DNA of 64,000 nucleotides from Aurantimonas sp. Leaf443 (lineage in GTDB: Bacteria; Pseudomonadota; Alphaproteobacteria; Rhizobiales; Rhizobiaceae): positions 62,001 to 126,000 of the forward strand of contig NZ_LMRD01000009.1 in NCBI RefSeq assembly GCF_001425575.1, in the 5' to 3' direction. A program made the position numbers and the translations under genes. Below are positions 34,485-43,843 of this stretch, piece after piece. The notes under the pieces were generated by a model that did no database searches, was not told the DNA's origin, and was given only the letters and a program-made list of their open reading frames with translations. Each line of letters opens with the position of its first letter. Positions within the stretch are counted from its first letter, which is position 1.

Positions 34485-35348
34485 ATGGGCCTAGGTCTTC
34501 GACGTTTCTTCACCACCGGGAGCTGGACCGATCTCCGCTCGCGGCTGATTTCGGCGCTCGTGCTCGGATGCCTCGTTCTGGCGCTGACCTTCACGGGCGG
34601 CTGGGCCTTCCGTGCGTTGTGCTTCGCCACGGGCATCATCGTCTTCGACGAATGGAGCCGGATGACGCGGGCCCGCCGCGCGGGGCAGATCCACACCTTC
34701 GCCCGGCGCAGCCTCTATCTCTCGCTGCTCTTCTTCTTCTTCGGCTTCGAACTCGCGGCCATCGCCACCGTCCTGGCGGGGGCCGCCTTCATCGCCGTCG
34801 TCGACCGCGGCGAACGCAAGGCGGACTGGGTGCTCGGCGGCCTTCTCTACGCCGCGCTCGCGGCCCTGCCGGCGGGCATGCTGCGCGGCCATGATTCGTC
34901 CGGCCTGATCGCGCTCGGCCTCATCATCACCGTCGTCTGGACGACGGACATCTTCGCCTATTTCGCCGGCCGCACCTTCGGCGGCCCGAAGCTGATGCCC
35001 GCCGTCTCTCCGAAGAAGACCATCTCCGGCGCGCTCGGGGGACTGGCCGCCGGTGTCCTGGCCGCCGCGCTCTACAGCGCGGCGACGACCGGGCGCGTTC
35101 CGGTCCTCACCGTCGTCCTCGCCGCCGTCCTCTCCATCGTCGGTCAGGCGGGCGATCTCTACGAATCCTGGATCAAGCGCCGCTTCGGCGTGAAGGATTC
35201 GGGCCGCATCATTCCGGGCCATGGCGGCCTGATGGACCGGATCGACGCCCTGATCGTGGCGACGGCCGTCGCATGGCTGGTCGGCGGTCTCGTGGCAGGC
35301 TTCCGTACGCCCGCGCTCGGCATCATCGCGGGACCGGTCCTCTCCTGA
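34485..35348 (+). CDS. cdsA: Phosphatidate cytidylyltransferase (CDP-diacylglycerol synthase)
   Basis: Integral inner-membrane enzyme that makes CDP-diacylglycerol for phospholipids. The 287-residue product has about seven to eight hydrophobic segments and the family signature SWIKRRFGVKDSGRIIPGHG followed by GLMDRIDAL. ATG 34485 lies 4 nt after uppS with GAGG just before it. Other notable parts: TTDIFAYFAGRTFGGPKLMP and SPKKTISGALGG. In many alphaproteobacteria dxr follows; here the next gene is rseP after 112 nt. Confidence 0.98.
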   Translation: MGLGLRRFFTTGSWTDLRSRLISALVLGCLVLALTFTGGWAFRALCFATGIIVFDEWSRMTRARRAGQIHTFARRSLYLSLLFFFFGFELAAIATVLAGAAFIAVVDRGERKADWVLGGLLYAALAALPAGMLRGHDSSGLIALGLIITVVWTTDIFAYFAGRTFGGPKLMPAVSPKKTISGALGGLAAGVLAAALYSAATTGRVPVLTVVLAAVLSIVGQAGDLYESWIKRRFGVKDSGRIIPGHGGLMDRIDALIVATAVAWLVGGLVAGFRTPALGIIAGPVLS

Positions 35349-35460
35349 CCCGCGATGAAGACGCGACTTCGTATCGCCTTGCTCCGCGGCGATCATCGAA
35401 CGCAGATGGACCGTCGGATGCCGCCGCAGGCGCGGCGTCCCATGCTCGAAAGGTGACGGC

Positions 35461-36600
35461 ATGAGCTTTCCCACCGGCCTCTCCGAGATCTGGAGCGGCG
35501 GCCTCGTCTATATCGTGCCGTTCCTCTTCGTCCTGACGATCATCGTGTTCTTCCACGAGCTCGGCCACTACCTCGTAGGGCGCTGGTGCGGCATCAAGGC
35601 GCTCGCCTTCTCCGTCGGGTTCGGACCCGAGATCGTCGGCTTCAACGACCGGCGCGGCACGCGATGGAAGCTGTGCGCCGTACCGCTCGGCGGCTACGTG
35701 AAGTTTCTCGGCGACGAGAACGCCGCCTCGATGCCCGACCATGGCGCGCTCGAGCGGATGGGCGCCGAGGAGCGGGAAGGGGCGTTCCAGACCAAGAGCG
35801 TCGGGCGGCGCGCGGCCACCGTCGCCGCCGGGCCGATCGCCAATTTCATCCTCGCCATCGTGATCTTCTCGGCGGTCGCCTATGTCAACGGGCGCGTCGT
35901 CGGCGATCCCGTGATCGCGGAAGTACGGGCGGGTTCGCCCGCCGCGGAAGCCGGATTTCTGCCCGGCGACCGGATCCTCTCCGCCGACGGCGAGGCGATC
36001 GAGTATTTCTCCGATCTCCAGCGCTACGTCTCGGTGCGCGCCGACACGCCCATCGCCATGATCGTGCGGCGGGCGAACCGCGACGTGACCCTCACCGTCA
36101 CGCCGCGGCTCGAGAGCCAGACCGATCCCTTCGGCAACAAGTTCGAGCAGGCGGTGGTCGGGATCGTCGCCAACGACCAGGGCTCCGCCTTCCGCACGGA
36201 GGAACTCTCCCTCGTGCAGGCGGTCAATTACGGCGTCGGTCAGACATGGTTCGTGACCGAGCGTACCGTTTCTTTCATCGGCGAGGTCGTGACGGGGCGT
36301 CAGAGCGCCGACCAGATCGGGGGGCCTATCCGGATCGCGCAGGTTTCCTCACAGGTTTCTAGCTTCGGTCTTGGCGCTCTCCTGAACCTTGCGGGTCTGC
36401 TCTCGGTCTCGATCGGTCTGTTGAATCTCCTGCCGATTCCCATGCTCGACGGCGGACACCTGCTCTTCTACGCCTGCGAAGCCTTGCGCGGCAGGCCTTT
36501 GAGCGAGCGCACGCAGGAGATCGGGTTCCGAATTGGGCTCGCTCTGGTGATGATGCTTATGGTATTCGCGTTCTGGAATGACCTGTCCGGACTCGTCTGA
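35461..36600 (+). CDS. rseP: Site-2 zinc metalloprotease RseP (M50)
   Basis: Inner-membrane intramembrane protease that cleaves anti-sigma factors and remnant signal peptides. The 379-residue product has HELGH (residues 32-36) in the first membrane segment (IVFFHELGHYLVGRWCG). It has one recognisable PDZ region (AEAGFLPGDRILSADGEAIE). The second metal-binding motif is LLPIPMLDGGHLLFYACEALRG near the C-terminus. This is a normal family plan with about four membrane segments. The order cdsA-rseP-bamA-lpxD links it to outer-membrane construction. Confidence 0.97.
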   Translation: MSFPTGLSEIWSGGLVYIVPFLFVLTIIVFFHELGHYLVGRWCGIKALAFSVGFGPEIVGFNDRRGTRWKLCAVPLGGYVKFLGDENAASMPDHGALERMGAEEREGAFQTKSVGRRAATVAAGPIANFILAIVIFSAVAYVNGRVVGDPVIAEVRAGSPAAEAGFLPGDRILSADGEAIEYFSDLQRYVSVRADTPIAMIVRRANRDVTLTVTPRLESQTDPFGNKFEQAVVGIVANDQGSAFRTEELSLVQAVNYGVGQTWFVTERTVSFIGEVVTGRQSADQIGGPIRIAQVSSQVSSFGLGALLNLAGLLSVSIGLLNLLPIPMLDGGHLLFYACEALRGRPLSERTQEIGFRIGLALVMMLMVFAFWNDLSGLV

Positions 36601-36684
36601 GAGCCGGATCGGGTCGGGGGATTGTGGGGATTTGCAAACTGTTAACCGTGCTTCGGCGTGCGTGGCCGCCGTGCAACGGGGTTT

Positions 36685-36705
36685 CCGATTCATCAACTGA
36701 ATCGG
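36685..36705 (+). promoter_or_regulatory. Inverted repeat upstream of bamA
   Basis: CCGATTCA-TCAAC-TGAATCGG, a perfect 8-bp inverted repeat with a 5-nt centre, 85 nt after the rseP stop and just upstream of the candidate bamA promoter. It could be an operator or a weak terminator for rseP; no T tract follows. Confidence 0.5.
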
Positions 36706-36715
36706 GCCAGTTTGC

Positions 36716-36743
36716 TTGAACGCGGGGTCGGAGCCGATACAAA
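36716..36743 (+). promoter_or_regulatory. Candidate bamA promoter
   Basis: TTGAAC (36716-36721) and TACAAA (36738-36743) with a 16-nt spacer, about 60 nt before the bamA start. Extended -35 reads CTTGAA, as liked by alphaproteobacterial housekeeping sigma. Sequence match only. Confidence 0.4.
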
Positions 36744-36802
36744 GGCTTCGGCACGGGCGTCGGGAAGATGCTCCGGGCGAATGGGAAGAGGTGGTTAAGT
36801 CC

Positions 36803-39259
36803 ATGACGGCTGGTACGAAAATCCTGCGGCGCATGTCGGCGCTCGCGCTCTCGTCGACCGTCGCGACGACGGCGATGGTGGGCGTGCAGTTCGCAGTGCC
36901 CGAGCTGGCGCAGGCCGCGGTCGTCCGCTCCATCCAGGTCAGCGGCAATCAGCGCGTCGAAGCCTCCACGATCCGCGGCTTCATGCAGATCTCGCCCGGA
37001 CAGAACGTGACCGAGGCCGATCAGGACGAGGCGGTCCGGCGCCTCTTCGCGACCGGTCTCTTCTCGGACGTGCGCATCAGCCAGTCCGGCGGCACGCTCA
37101 CCGTGCAGGTCGACGAGAACCAGATCGTCAACCAGGTGCTCTTCCAGGGCAATTCCAAGATCAAGGACGAGCAGCTTCAGGCCGGCGTCCAGACGGCGCC
37201 GCGCGGCGCCTTCTCGAAGGCCACGGTCGATGCCGACGTGCAGTCGATCCGCGACGCCTATACGAGCATCGGCCGAAGCGACGCCGTCGTCTCCAGCCGC
37301 ACGGTCCCGGTCGGCGAGAACCGCGTCAACGTCGTGTTCGACATCCAGGAAGGCGACCGCACCGGCATCGAGACGATCAGCTTCGTCGGCAACAACGCCT
37401 TCAGCGACAGCCGCCTGAAGCAGGTGATCGCGCTGCGCGAAAGCGGCCTTCTCAGCTTCATCAAGCGCAACGACGTCTACGACGAGTCCCGTCTGCGGGC
37501 CGACGAGGAGACGCTGCGCCGCTTCTACTTCAACCGCGGCTATGCCGACTTCCGCATCGTCTCCTCGGTCGCCGAGCTCGACGAGGCGCAGAACGCCTAT
37601 TTCATCACCGTGACGGTGGACGAGGGCGAGCGCTACGCGTTCGGCAACGTCTCGATCGACTCGACCGTCGAGGGCGTCGATACCGCCACCCTGCAGGGCG
37701 AGATCGAGACGCAGTCCGGCGACGTCTACAGCGCCAAGAAGGTCGAGGACACGCTCGTCAATCTGACGAACGCGCTCGCCAATGACGGCTTCGCCTTCGC
37801 GCAGGTGACCCCGCGCGGCGACCGCGACTTCACCAACCGCACCATCTCGGTCAATTACGTCATCGACCAGGGCCCGCGCGCCTATGTCGAGCGCATCGAG
37901 ATCCGCGGCAACACCAAGACGCGTGACTACGTCATCCGTCGCGAGTTCGACGTGTCGGAAGGCGACGCCTTCAACCAGGTCCTCGTGCAGCGCGCCAAGC
38001 AGCGTCTCGAGGATCTCGGCTTCTTCACCAAGGTCTCGATCTCGACCGCGCCGGGCGCCGAGCCCGACCGCGTCATCGTCATCGTGGACGTGGAGGAGAA
38101 GGCGACGGGCGAGCTCTCGCTCGGCGGCGGCTACACGACCGGCGGCGAAAGCTCCGGTCCGGTGGCCGAGGTCGGCGTCACCGAGCGCAACTTCCTCGGT
38201 CGCGGCCAGTTCATCAAGGTGTCCGCCGGTTTCGGCCAGGACACGCAGAGCTACAACCTCTCCTTCACCGAGCCCTATTTCCTCGGGCGTCGCCTCGCCG
38301 CCGGCTTCGACATCTACCACACCGAGAACACCTCGGGCTCCTACGACATCCAGCGGACCGGCGGCGACGTGCGTCTCGCCGCGCCGATCACCGAGCATCT
38401 GACGGCGCAGGTCGCCTACAACTACAAGCAGGAGAAGTTCGGAGAGGACAGCGGCTTCGGCATCCGCGACATCAACGGTCTGTCGCCGAGCGACGACGGC
38501 TACATCAGCACGCTGAGCACCTGCGGCAATCCGAACCCGGTCGGCAACCAGTTCAATCCGGACGGATCCGGCGCGACGGCGCCGCTCTACACGGACTCGC
38601 CGATCATCAACCAGGCGATCTGCGACAGCCCCTACATCACCTCGTCGGTCTCCTACACGCTGACCTACAACACGCTCGACAACAACAACGATCCGCGTTC
38701 GGGTTTCCTCGTCCAGGCGGGCCAGGAATTCGCGGGCGTCGGCGGCGACGCCAACTTCATCAAGACCACCGGCAAGGCCAGCTACTTCAAGCTCCTCAAC
38801 GAGGAGTATGACGTGATCGGTCAGCTGTCGGGCGGCGCGGGCAACGTGTCCGAACTCGGCGGCGACGGACTGCGCGTGTTCGACAACTTCTTCAAGGGCC
38901 AGGATATCGTCCGCGGCTTCGAGTACAAGGGCATCGGTCCGCGCCAGTACGGCGTCGCGATCGGCGGCACGAACTACGCCAATGCCTCCGCCGAGGCGAC
39001 GTTCCCGCTGCCGGTCGTCTCTCGCGATCTGGGCTTCCGCGGCGCGATCTTCGCGGATGCGGGCTCGCTCTGGGGCACGGACTTCGCGGGCGAGCCCGGC
39101 GTTGAGGGCGACGACGCGGCGCTGCGCGCCTCCGCGGGCGTCGGCGTGATCTGGGCCTCGCCCTTCGGGCCGCTGCGCGTGAACTACGCGCATCCCTTCA
39201 TGAAGGAAGACTACGACGAGACGCAGGAGTTCTCGTTCGGCTTCTCCTCGCGCTTCTGA
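36803..39259 (+). CDS. bamA: Outer membrane protein assembly factor BamA
   Basis: Essential Omp85 protein that folds beta-barrels into the outer membrane. The product of 818 residues has a long signal peptide ending near ELAQAA, five POTRA domains over about residues 39-430 (first strand [16 protein letters not shown], others at [16 protein letters not shown] and [18 protein letters not shown]), and a C-terminal 16-strand barrel with loop 6 motif [12 protein letters not shown]. The last residue is Phe (FGFSSRF), the barrel sorting signal. Start ATG 36803 is preceded by GAAGAGG. Two hairpins separate it from lpxD. Confidence 0.98.
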   Translation: MTAGTKILRRMSALALSSTVATTAMVGVQFAVPELAQAAVVRSIQVSGNQRVEASTIRGFMQISPGQNVTEADQDEAVRRLFATGLFSDVRISQSGGTLTVQVDENQIVNQVLFQGNSKIKDEQLQAGVQTAPRGAFSKATVDADVQSIRDAYTSIGRSDAVVSSRTVPVGENRVNVVFDIQEGDRTGIETISFVGNNAFSDSRLKQVIALRESGLLSFIKRNDVYDESRLRADEETLRRFYFNRGYADFRIVSSVAELDEAQNAYFITVTVDEGERYAFGNVSIDSTVEGVDTATLQGEIETQSGDVYSAKKVEDTLVNLTNALANDGFAFAQVTPRGDRDFTNRTISVNYVIDQGPRAYVERIEIRGNTKTRDYVIRREFDVSEGDAFNQVLVQRAKQRLEDLGFFTKVSISTAPGAEPDRVIVIVDVEEKATGELSLGGGYTTGGESSGPVAEVGVTERNFLGRGQFIKVSAGFGQDTQSYNLSFTEPYFLGRRLAAGFDIYHTENTSGSYDIQRTGGDVRLAAPITEHLTAQVAYNYKQEKFGEDSGFGIRDINGLSPSDDGYISTLSTCGNPNPVGNQFNPDGSGATAPLYTDSPIINQAICDSPYITSSVSYTLTYNTLDNNNDPRSGFLVQAGQEFAGVGGDANFIKTTGKASYFKLLNEEYDVIGQLSGGAGNVSELGGDGLRVFDNFFKGQDIVRGFEYKGIGPRQYGVAIGGTNYANASAEATFPLPVVSRDLGFRGAIFADAGSLWGTDFAGEPGVEGDDAALRASAGVGVIWASPFGPLRVNYAHPFMKEDYDETQEFSFGFSSRF

Positions 39260-39265
39260 CGGCTC

Positions 39266-39293
39266 GCGCCGGGATCATCCGCGATTCCGGCGC
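39266..39293 (+). terminator. First intercistronic hairpin bamA-lpxD
   Basis: Stem GCGCCGGGATC / GATTCCGGCGC (11 bp with one G-T pair, loop ATCCGC), 6 nt after the bamA stop. No T tract follows. Confidence 0.5.
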
Positions 39294-39313
39294 TCGGCGG
39301 CCCAGCGCAGCAT

Positions 39314-39339
39314 CCGGGCGGCCCACAGGCGCCGCCCGG
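39314..39339 (+). terminator. Second intercistronic hairpin bamA-lpxD
   Basis: Perfect 9-bp stem CCGGGCGGC / GCCGCCCGG with loop CCACAGGC, 20 nt after the first hairpin, followed by CTCTGCGTCTT. The pair may reduce read-through or protect the bamA 3' end. Confidence 0.5.
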
Positions 39340-39374
39340 CTCTGCGTCTTCAAGACCTGGAGGGAAGCGGGCGC

Positions 39375-40445
39375 ATGTCGCCCGTCCAAATGCCGCCCAT
39401 GCAAGACCATCCGTTCTTCCCGCCCGGGCCCGGGCTGACGCTGCAGGCCGTCGCTGACCTCGTCGGCGGCCGTCCGGTCGGAGCCTTCGAGCCCGATGAC
39501 CGTGTCACCGGCCTCTCGCCGCTCCAGTCGGCCCGCGTGTCGGACGTCGCCTTCTTCGACAATCCCCGCTATGCCGGCGACCTCGCTTCCAGCGCGGCGG
39601 GCGTGGTGCTGATCTCCGAACGCCAGCTGAAGTTCCTCGCCGAGACCCGCGCCGCGTTGGTCGTGAAGGACGTGCAGGCCGCCTTCGTCAAGGTCGGCCA
39701 GGCGCTGTTTCCGGATGCGCTGATGCCGCGGGCCGTGACGCGCGAGGGTCTCTCGGACCGCGCGGAGATCGATCCGACGGCGCGTCTGGAGGACGGCGTC
39801 ACGGTCGAGGCTTTCGCGGTCGTGGGACCCGGCGCCGAGATCGGGCGCGGGACGATCGTCGGTCCCGGCGCCAGTATCGGCCTCGGCTGCCGCATCGGAC
39901 GAGACTGCCGCATCGGCGCGCAGGCGACCGTCGCCCATTCCTATCTCGGCAACCGCGTCATCCTCCATCCCGGCGTACGCCTCGGACAGGACGGTTTCGG
40001 CTACGCGCCTGGTCCGTCGGGACTCATGAAGGCCGTGCAGATCGGGCGGGTCATCGTGCAGGACGACGTCGAGATTGGCGCCAACACCACGGTCGACCGC
40101 GGCGCGATCCGCGACACGGTCATCGGCGAGGGCACGAAGATCGACAATCAGGTTCAGATCGCGCACAACGTCGCGATCGGGCGCCACTGCGTCATCGTCA
40201 GCCAGGTCGGAATCTCCGGCAGCGTGACGATCGGCGACGGCGTGATGATCGGCGGGCAGACCGGGCTGAACGGCCATGTCACGGTCGGGGCGGGGGCGCA
40301 GATCGCGGCCGTCTCGAGCGTGGCGGGCGACGTCCCGCCCGGCGCGCGCTGGGGCGGAACACCCGCCCGGCCGATCAAGGAATGGTTCCGCGAAGTCACG
40401 TGGCTGGCGGAAATGGCGCGGCGAAAACGGCCTGCGGGGAGCTGA
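39375..40445 (+). CDS. lpxD: UDP-3-O-(3-hydroxyacyl)glucosamine N-acyltransferase
   Basis: Third enzyme of lipid A synthesis; adds the N-linked 3-hydroxyacyl chain from acyl-ACP. The product of 356 residues has the N-terminal uridine-binding domain ([33 protein letters not shown]) and a left-handed parallel beta-helix made of hexapeptide repeats ([35 protein letters not shown]). The catalytic His is in QIAHNVAIG. There are three nearby ATGs (39375, 39390, 39399); the first is used. One nt separates it from fabZ. Confidence 0.98.
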   Translation: MSPVQMPPMQDHPFFPPGPGLTLQAVADLVGGRPVGAFEPDDRVTGLSPLQSARVSDVAFFDNPRYAGDLASSAAGVVLISERQLKFLAETRAALVVKDVQAAFVKVGQALFPDALMPRAVTREGLSDRAEIDPTARLEDGVTVEAFAVVGPGAEIGRGTIVGPGASIGLGCRIGRDCRIGAQATVAHSYLGNRVILHPGVRLGQDGFGYAPGPSGLMKAVQIGRVIVQDDVEIGANTTVDRGAIRDTVIGEGTKIDNQVQIAHNVAIGRHCVIVSQVGISGSVTIGDGVMIGGQTGLNGHVTVGAGAQIAAVSSVAGDVPPGARWGGTPARPIKEWFREVTWLAEMARRKRPAGS

Positions 40446-40446
40446 C

Positions 40447-40914
40447 ATGACGGTCGAGACGGCGGTGCTGCAGAGCGCCGATATCATGAAGATCCTGGAG
40501 ACGCTGCCGCATCGGTACCCGTTCCTGATGGTGGACCGCATCGTCGAGATCGACGGCGACCGGAGCGCCATCGGCATCAAGAACGTCACCGCCAACGAGC
40601 CGCATTTCCTCGGCCATTTCCCGAATGCCCCCGTCATGCCCGGCGTCCTCATCATCGAGGGCATGGCGCAGACCGCGGGCGCGATCTGCTGCATGAGCAT
40701 GGGTGGCGGCGTGCCGCAGCTCGTCTATTTCATGACGATCGACAATGCCAAGTTCCGCAAGCCGGTGCTTCCCGGCGACCGGCTCGAATATCACGTCACC
40801 AAGGTGAAGCAGCGCGGCAATATCTGGCGCTTCGACTGCGTGGCGAAGGTGGACGAAGCGAAGGTCGCCGAAGCCACGGTGAGCGCCATGCTCGTTCCGC
40901 GCGAGCCGTCCTGA
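40447..40914 (+). CDS. fabZ: 3-hydroxyacyl-[acyl-carrier-protein] dehydratase FabZ
   Basis: Hot-dog fold dehydratase that makes trans-2-enoyl-ACP; it competes with LpxA for 3-hydroxyacyl-ACP, so its location in the lipid A cluster is meaningful. 155 residues. Signature [17 protein letters not shown]; catalytic His57 in [14 protein letters not shown] and Glu71 in [12 protein letters not shown]. It starts one nt after the lpxD stop and ends 4 nt before lpxA, so expression is tightly tied to the lipid A genes. Confidence 0.99.
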   Translation: MTVETAVLQSADIMKILETLPHRYPFLMVDRIVEIDGDRSAIGIKNVTANEPHFLGHFPNAPVMPGVLIIEGMAQTAGAICCMSMGGGVPQLVYFMTIDNAKFRKPVLPGDRLEYHVTKVKQRGNIWRFDCVAKVDEAKVAEATVSAMLVPREPS

Positions 40915-40918
40915 TCCG

Positions 40919-41725
40919 ATGAGCGATCGCTTGATACATCCCAGTGCGATCATCGAAGCCGGGGCGGAGATCGGGGAGGGCTGCGAGATCGGCCCCTTCT
41001 GCCATATCGGCCCGCAGGTGCGCCTCGGCGCCGGCAGTCGGCTGCGCTCCCACGTCGTCCTCGCGGGCAACACGACGATCGGCGAGAATGCGCAGATCTA
41101 CCCGTTCGCCTCGCTCGGGCATGCGCCCCAGCATCTGAAATACAAGGGCGAGGATACGCGCCTCGTCATCGGCCGCAACTGCCTCGTGCGCGAGCACGTG
41201 ACGATGAATCCGGGCACCGTCCAGGGCCGCTCGGAAACGACGATCGGCGACGACTGCAACTTCTTCACCGGCGCCCATGTCGCCCACGACTGCCTGATCG
41301 AGAACAACGTGACGCTGATCAACAACGTCATGCTGGCCGGCCATTGCACGGTGGGCGCCTATGCGACGATCGCCGGCGGGTCCGGCATCCACCAGTTCAC
41401 CCGCGTCGGCCATCACGCCTATGTCGGCGGTCTCGCGGCGGTGGAAGGCGACATCATTCCCTTCGGCATGGTCCTCGGCAACCGTGCCTATCTCTCCGGC
41501 CTCAACGTCATCGGCATGAAGCGCGCCGGCTTCGGGCGCGAGGCGGTGCGCAACGTGCGCAAGGCCTATCGGATGCTGTTCTCCGACGACCTGACGTTCA
41601 AGGAGAACATGGACGAGGTGCAGGCCGAGTTCGGCGAGGACCCGCTGGTGCAGGACATGCTGGGCTTCATCCGCGCCGGCGGCGACCGCGCGATATGCTT
41701 CCCCCGGCACACGCGCCCGGCGTGA
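40919..41725 (+). CDS. lpxA: UDP-N-acetylglucosamine acyltransferase
   Basis: First enzyme of lipid A synthesis (3-O-acylation of UDP-GlcNAc). Homotrimeric left-handed beta-helix; 268 residues. Hexapeptide repeats begin at once (LIHPSAIIEAGAEIGEGCEI), with the catalytic His in GAHVAHDCLIENNVTL, then GSGIHQFTRVGHHAYVGG. The C-terminal helical domain follows about residue 190 (NVIGMKRAGFGREAVRNVRK). It is the fourth gene of the bamA-lpxD-fabZ-lpxA-lpxI-lpxB run, 4 nt after fabZ. Confidence 0.99.
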   Translation: MSDRLIHPSAIIEAGAEIGEGCEIGPFCHIGPQVRLGAGSRLRSHVVLAGNTTIGENAQIYPFASLGHAPQHLKYKGEDTRLVIGRNCLVREHVTMNPGTVQGRSETTIGDDCNFFTGAHVAHDCLIENNVTLINNVMLAGHCTVGAYATIAGGSGIHQFTRVGHHAYVGGLAAVEGDIIPFGMVLGNRAYLSGLNVIGMKRAGFGREAVRNVRKAYRMLFSDDLTFKENMDEVQAEFGEDPLVQDMLGFIRAGGDRAICFPRHTRPA

Positions 41726-41729
41726 GAGC

Positions 41730-42617
41730 GTGACGCCCGAGCGTCCCGGCGAGCCGCTCGGTATCCTGGCGGGCGGCGGAAGTCTCCCGCGCATCGTGGC
41801 CGATGCCGCGCAGGAGGCGGGCTTTGCGCCCATCGTCGTGCGGATCGCCGATGCGATCGACGAGGTCTGGGACCGGCACGAGACCTATCCCTACGCCTGG
41901 GGTCGTGCGGGCGACGCGCTGACCTTCCTGAAAGCCCGTTCGGTGCGCCGTCTCGTCTTCTGCGGTACGGTGACGAAACGCCCGGATTTTCGCGCGCTGC
42001 GGCCGAGCCTTCGCACGCTCCTGCATCTGCCGAGCGCTCTGCGGATCGTGCGCGGCGGCGACGACAGCCTGTTGCGTCGCCTGGCGAGCTTCCTCGGCGC
42101 CCACGGGTTCGAGCTCGTTCCCGTGCAGGCCGTGGCACCGCGCCTTCTGGCGCCGGGCGGGCGAATCGCCGGACCGCCGCCCGCCGCGAGCGACGCGGTC
42201 GCGCTCGCCCTGGCGAACGAGGCCGCCCGCCGGCTCGGAAGCCTCGACATCGGGCAGGCCGTGGTCGCCTCCGCCGATCGCGTGATCGCGCTGGAAGGGA
42301 TCGAGGGCACGCGGGACATGCTGAAACGGGTCGCCGCCCTTCGCGTGGCGGGCCGGATCGGCCGCCACGAACGGGCCGTCCTTGTCAAAGCCTGTAAGCC
42401 GGCTCAAGATCTCCGCTTCGACCTGCCGAGCATCGGAGCCTCGACGATCGGGGAGGCCGCCTCCGCCGGGCTCGTCGGCATCGGCGTGACGGCGGAACGC
42501 GCGCTGCTGATCGACCTCGAGGATCTTCGAGCCCGCGCCGAGTCGGCCGGGCTCTTCGTGCTCGGCCTCGGCGACGATGCCGACCCGAAACCGGAAAGCG
42601 CAGAGGCCCCGCGATGA
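41730..42617 (+). CDS. lpxI: UDP-2,3-diacylglucosamine pyrophosphatase LpxI
   Basis: LpxI (DUF1009) hydrolyses UDP-2,3-diacylglucosamine to lipid X and replaces LpxH in many alphaproteobacteria. The product of 295 residues opens GEPLGILAGGGSLPRIVADAA and has the C-terminal catalytic domain with IGQAVVASADRVIALEGIEGT and VLVKACKPAQDLRFDLPSIG. The GTG at 41730 lies 4 nt after the lpxA stop. Its own stop overlaps the lpxB start (ATGA). No lpxH is seen in the window. Confidence 0.97.
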   Translation: MTPERPGEPLGILAGGGSLPRIVADAAQEAGFAPIVVRIADAIDEVWDRHETYPYAWGRAGDALTFLKARSVRRLVFCGTVTKRPDFRALRPSLRTLLHLPSALRIVRGGDDSLLRRLASFLGAHGFELVPVQAVAPRLLAPGGRIAGPPPAASDAVALALANEAARRLGSLDIGQAVVASADRVIALEGIEGTRDMLKRVAALRVAGRIGRHERAVLVKACKPAQDLRFDLPSIGASTIGEAASAGLVGIGVTAERALLIDLEDLRARAESAGLFVLGLGDDADPKPESAEAPR

Positions 42618-43759
42618 CCACCGTCGCCTTCGTCGTCGGCGAGCCCTCGGGCGACCGGATCGGTGCCGACCTCATCCGTGCGCTCCGGGCCCGGATCGGA
42701 CCGTCGCTGACCGTTGCGGGCCTCGGCGGCGAGGCGATGCAGGGCGAGGGGGTCGAGACGCTCTTCGACATCGAGGAGCTCTCGATCATCGGCATCGGCG
42801 CGATCGTCGCGCGACTGCCGCAGCTCGTGCGCCGCGTCTCCCAGACGGCGGACGCGATACTCGCGATGAAGCCGGACGTTCTCGTCATCATCGACAGCCC
42901 GACCTTCTCGCATTGGGTCGCCAGGAAGGTCCGCGCCCGCGCGCCCACGATCCCGATCGTGAACTACATCCCGCCGACGGTCTGGGCGTGGCGGGAGGAG
43001 CGGGCGGCGAAGATGCGGCCCTATATCGACCACGCCATCTGCGCTCTGCCCTTCGAGCCGGAGATCATGCAGCGGCTCGGCGGACCGCCCGCCACCTATG
43101 TCGGCCATCCGCTGATGGCCGTGCCGGCGCTGCGGGCGATCATGGCGAAGCGCGAAGCGGGCGAGACGGGGCCCGCCCGCCCGCCGCATCTCCTTCTTCT
43201 GCCGGGCTCGCGCCGCGGCGAGATCGACCGCCTGATCGACGATTTCGGCGCCACGCTGCAGAAGCTCCATGGCAGGATCGAGGGACTGTCGGCGACTCTG
43301 CCGACGCTCGCCCGCCATGAGCCGGATCTCGAGCGGCGCATGCGGGCCTGGGCGTTCAAGCCGCGGATCGTGACGGGCGAGGACGAGAAATGGGCGGCCT
43401 TCGCATCGGCGGACGCCGCGCTCGCCGCCTCCGGCACCGTTTCGCTGGAACTGGCGTTGGCCGGCGTGCCCATGGCGCTCGCCTACCGCCTCGATCCGAT
43501 CGCCTATCGCTTCCGCCACATGATCTCGGCCTGGACGGCGGCGCTGCCGAACTTCATCGCCGGTCATCCGCTGGTGCAGGAGCATTTCCACGAGATCGTG
43601 CGGCCCGACCATCTCGCACGGCGCCTGGAGCGGCTGTTGACGCAGACGCCCGAGCGGGCCGCGCAGGTCGCCGGTTTTTCCGACATACGCCGGCGAATGG
43701 CGGTCGAGCGCGATCCCGGCGATGCGGCGGCCGAAATCGTCCTGAGCCTTCTGCGGTAA
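42614..43759 (+). CDS. lpxB: Lipid-A-disaccharide synthase
   Basis: GT19 glycosyltransferase that joins UDP-2,3-diacylglucosamine and lipid X to lipid A disaccharide at the inner membrane. Product 381 residues. Seen: VAFVVGEPSGDRIGADLIRAL, EELSIIGIGAIVARLPQLV, VIIDSPTFSHWVARKV, VNYIPPTVWAWREERA, LLPGSRRGEIDRL and ASGTVSLELALAGVPMALAYR. The start is coupled to lpxI by a 4-nt overlap. It ends the forward envelope run; gltA converges from the other side. Confidence 0.98.
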   Translation: MTTVAFVVGEPSGDRIGADLIRALRARIGPSLTVAGLGGEAMQGEGVETLFDIEELSIIGIGAIVARLPQLVRRVSQTADAILAMKPDVLVIIDSPTFSHWVARKVRARAPTIPIVNYIPPTVWAWREERAAKMRPYIDHAICALPFEPEIMQRLGGPPATYVGHPLMAVPALRAIMAKREAGETGPARPPHLLLLPGSRRGEIDRLIDDFGATLQKLHGRIEGLSATLPTLARHEPDLERRMRAWAFKPRIVTGEDEKWAAFASADAALAASGTVSLELALAGVPMALAYRLDPIAYRFRHMISAWTAALPNFIAGHPLVQEHFHEIVRPDHLARRLERLLTQTPERAAQVAGFSDIRRRMAVERDPGDAAAEIVLSLLR

Positions 43760-43773
43760 TCTTCGGCCGGGCG

Positions 43774-43801
43774 AAACGAAAACGGGCGCCGAAGCGCCCG
43801 T
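43774..43801 (-). terminator. Rho-independent terminator of gltA (reverse strand)
   Basis: On the reverse strand: stem ACGGGCGC / GCGCCCGT with a C(TTCG)G tetraloop and a TTTTCGTTT tail. It lies 43 nt beyond the gltA stop. In the forward direction the same stem is close after lpxB but lacks a T tract. Confidence 0.85.
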
Positions 43802-43843
43802 CCAGATCGTCGAGAGAGGAAGGCGAAAGCCGCCTCGTTCGGT

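Noticed and set aside
36557-39193. An 878-codon reverse-strand open frame opposite bamA
   Set aside because: Antisense artefact of GC-rich codons in bamA; repetitive Asp/Val/Leu/Arg composition without a recognisable fold.
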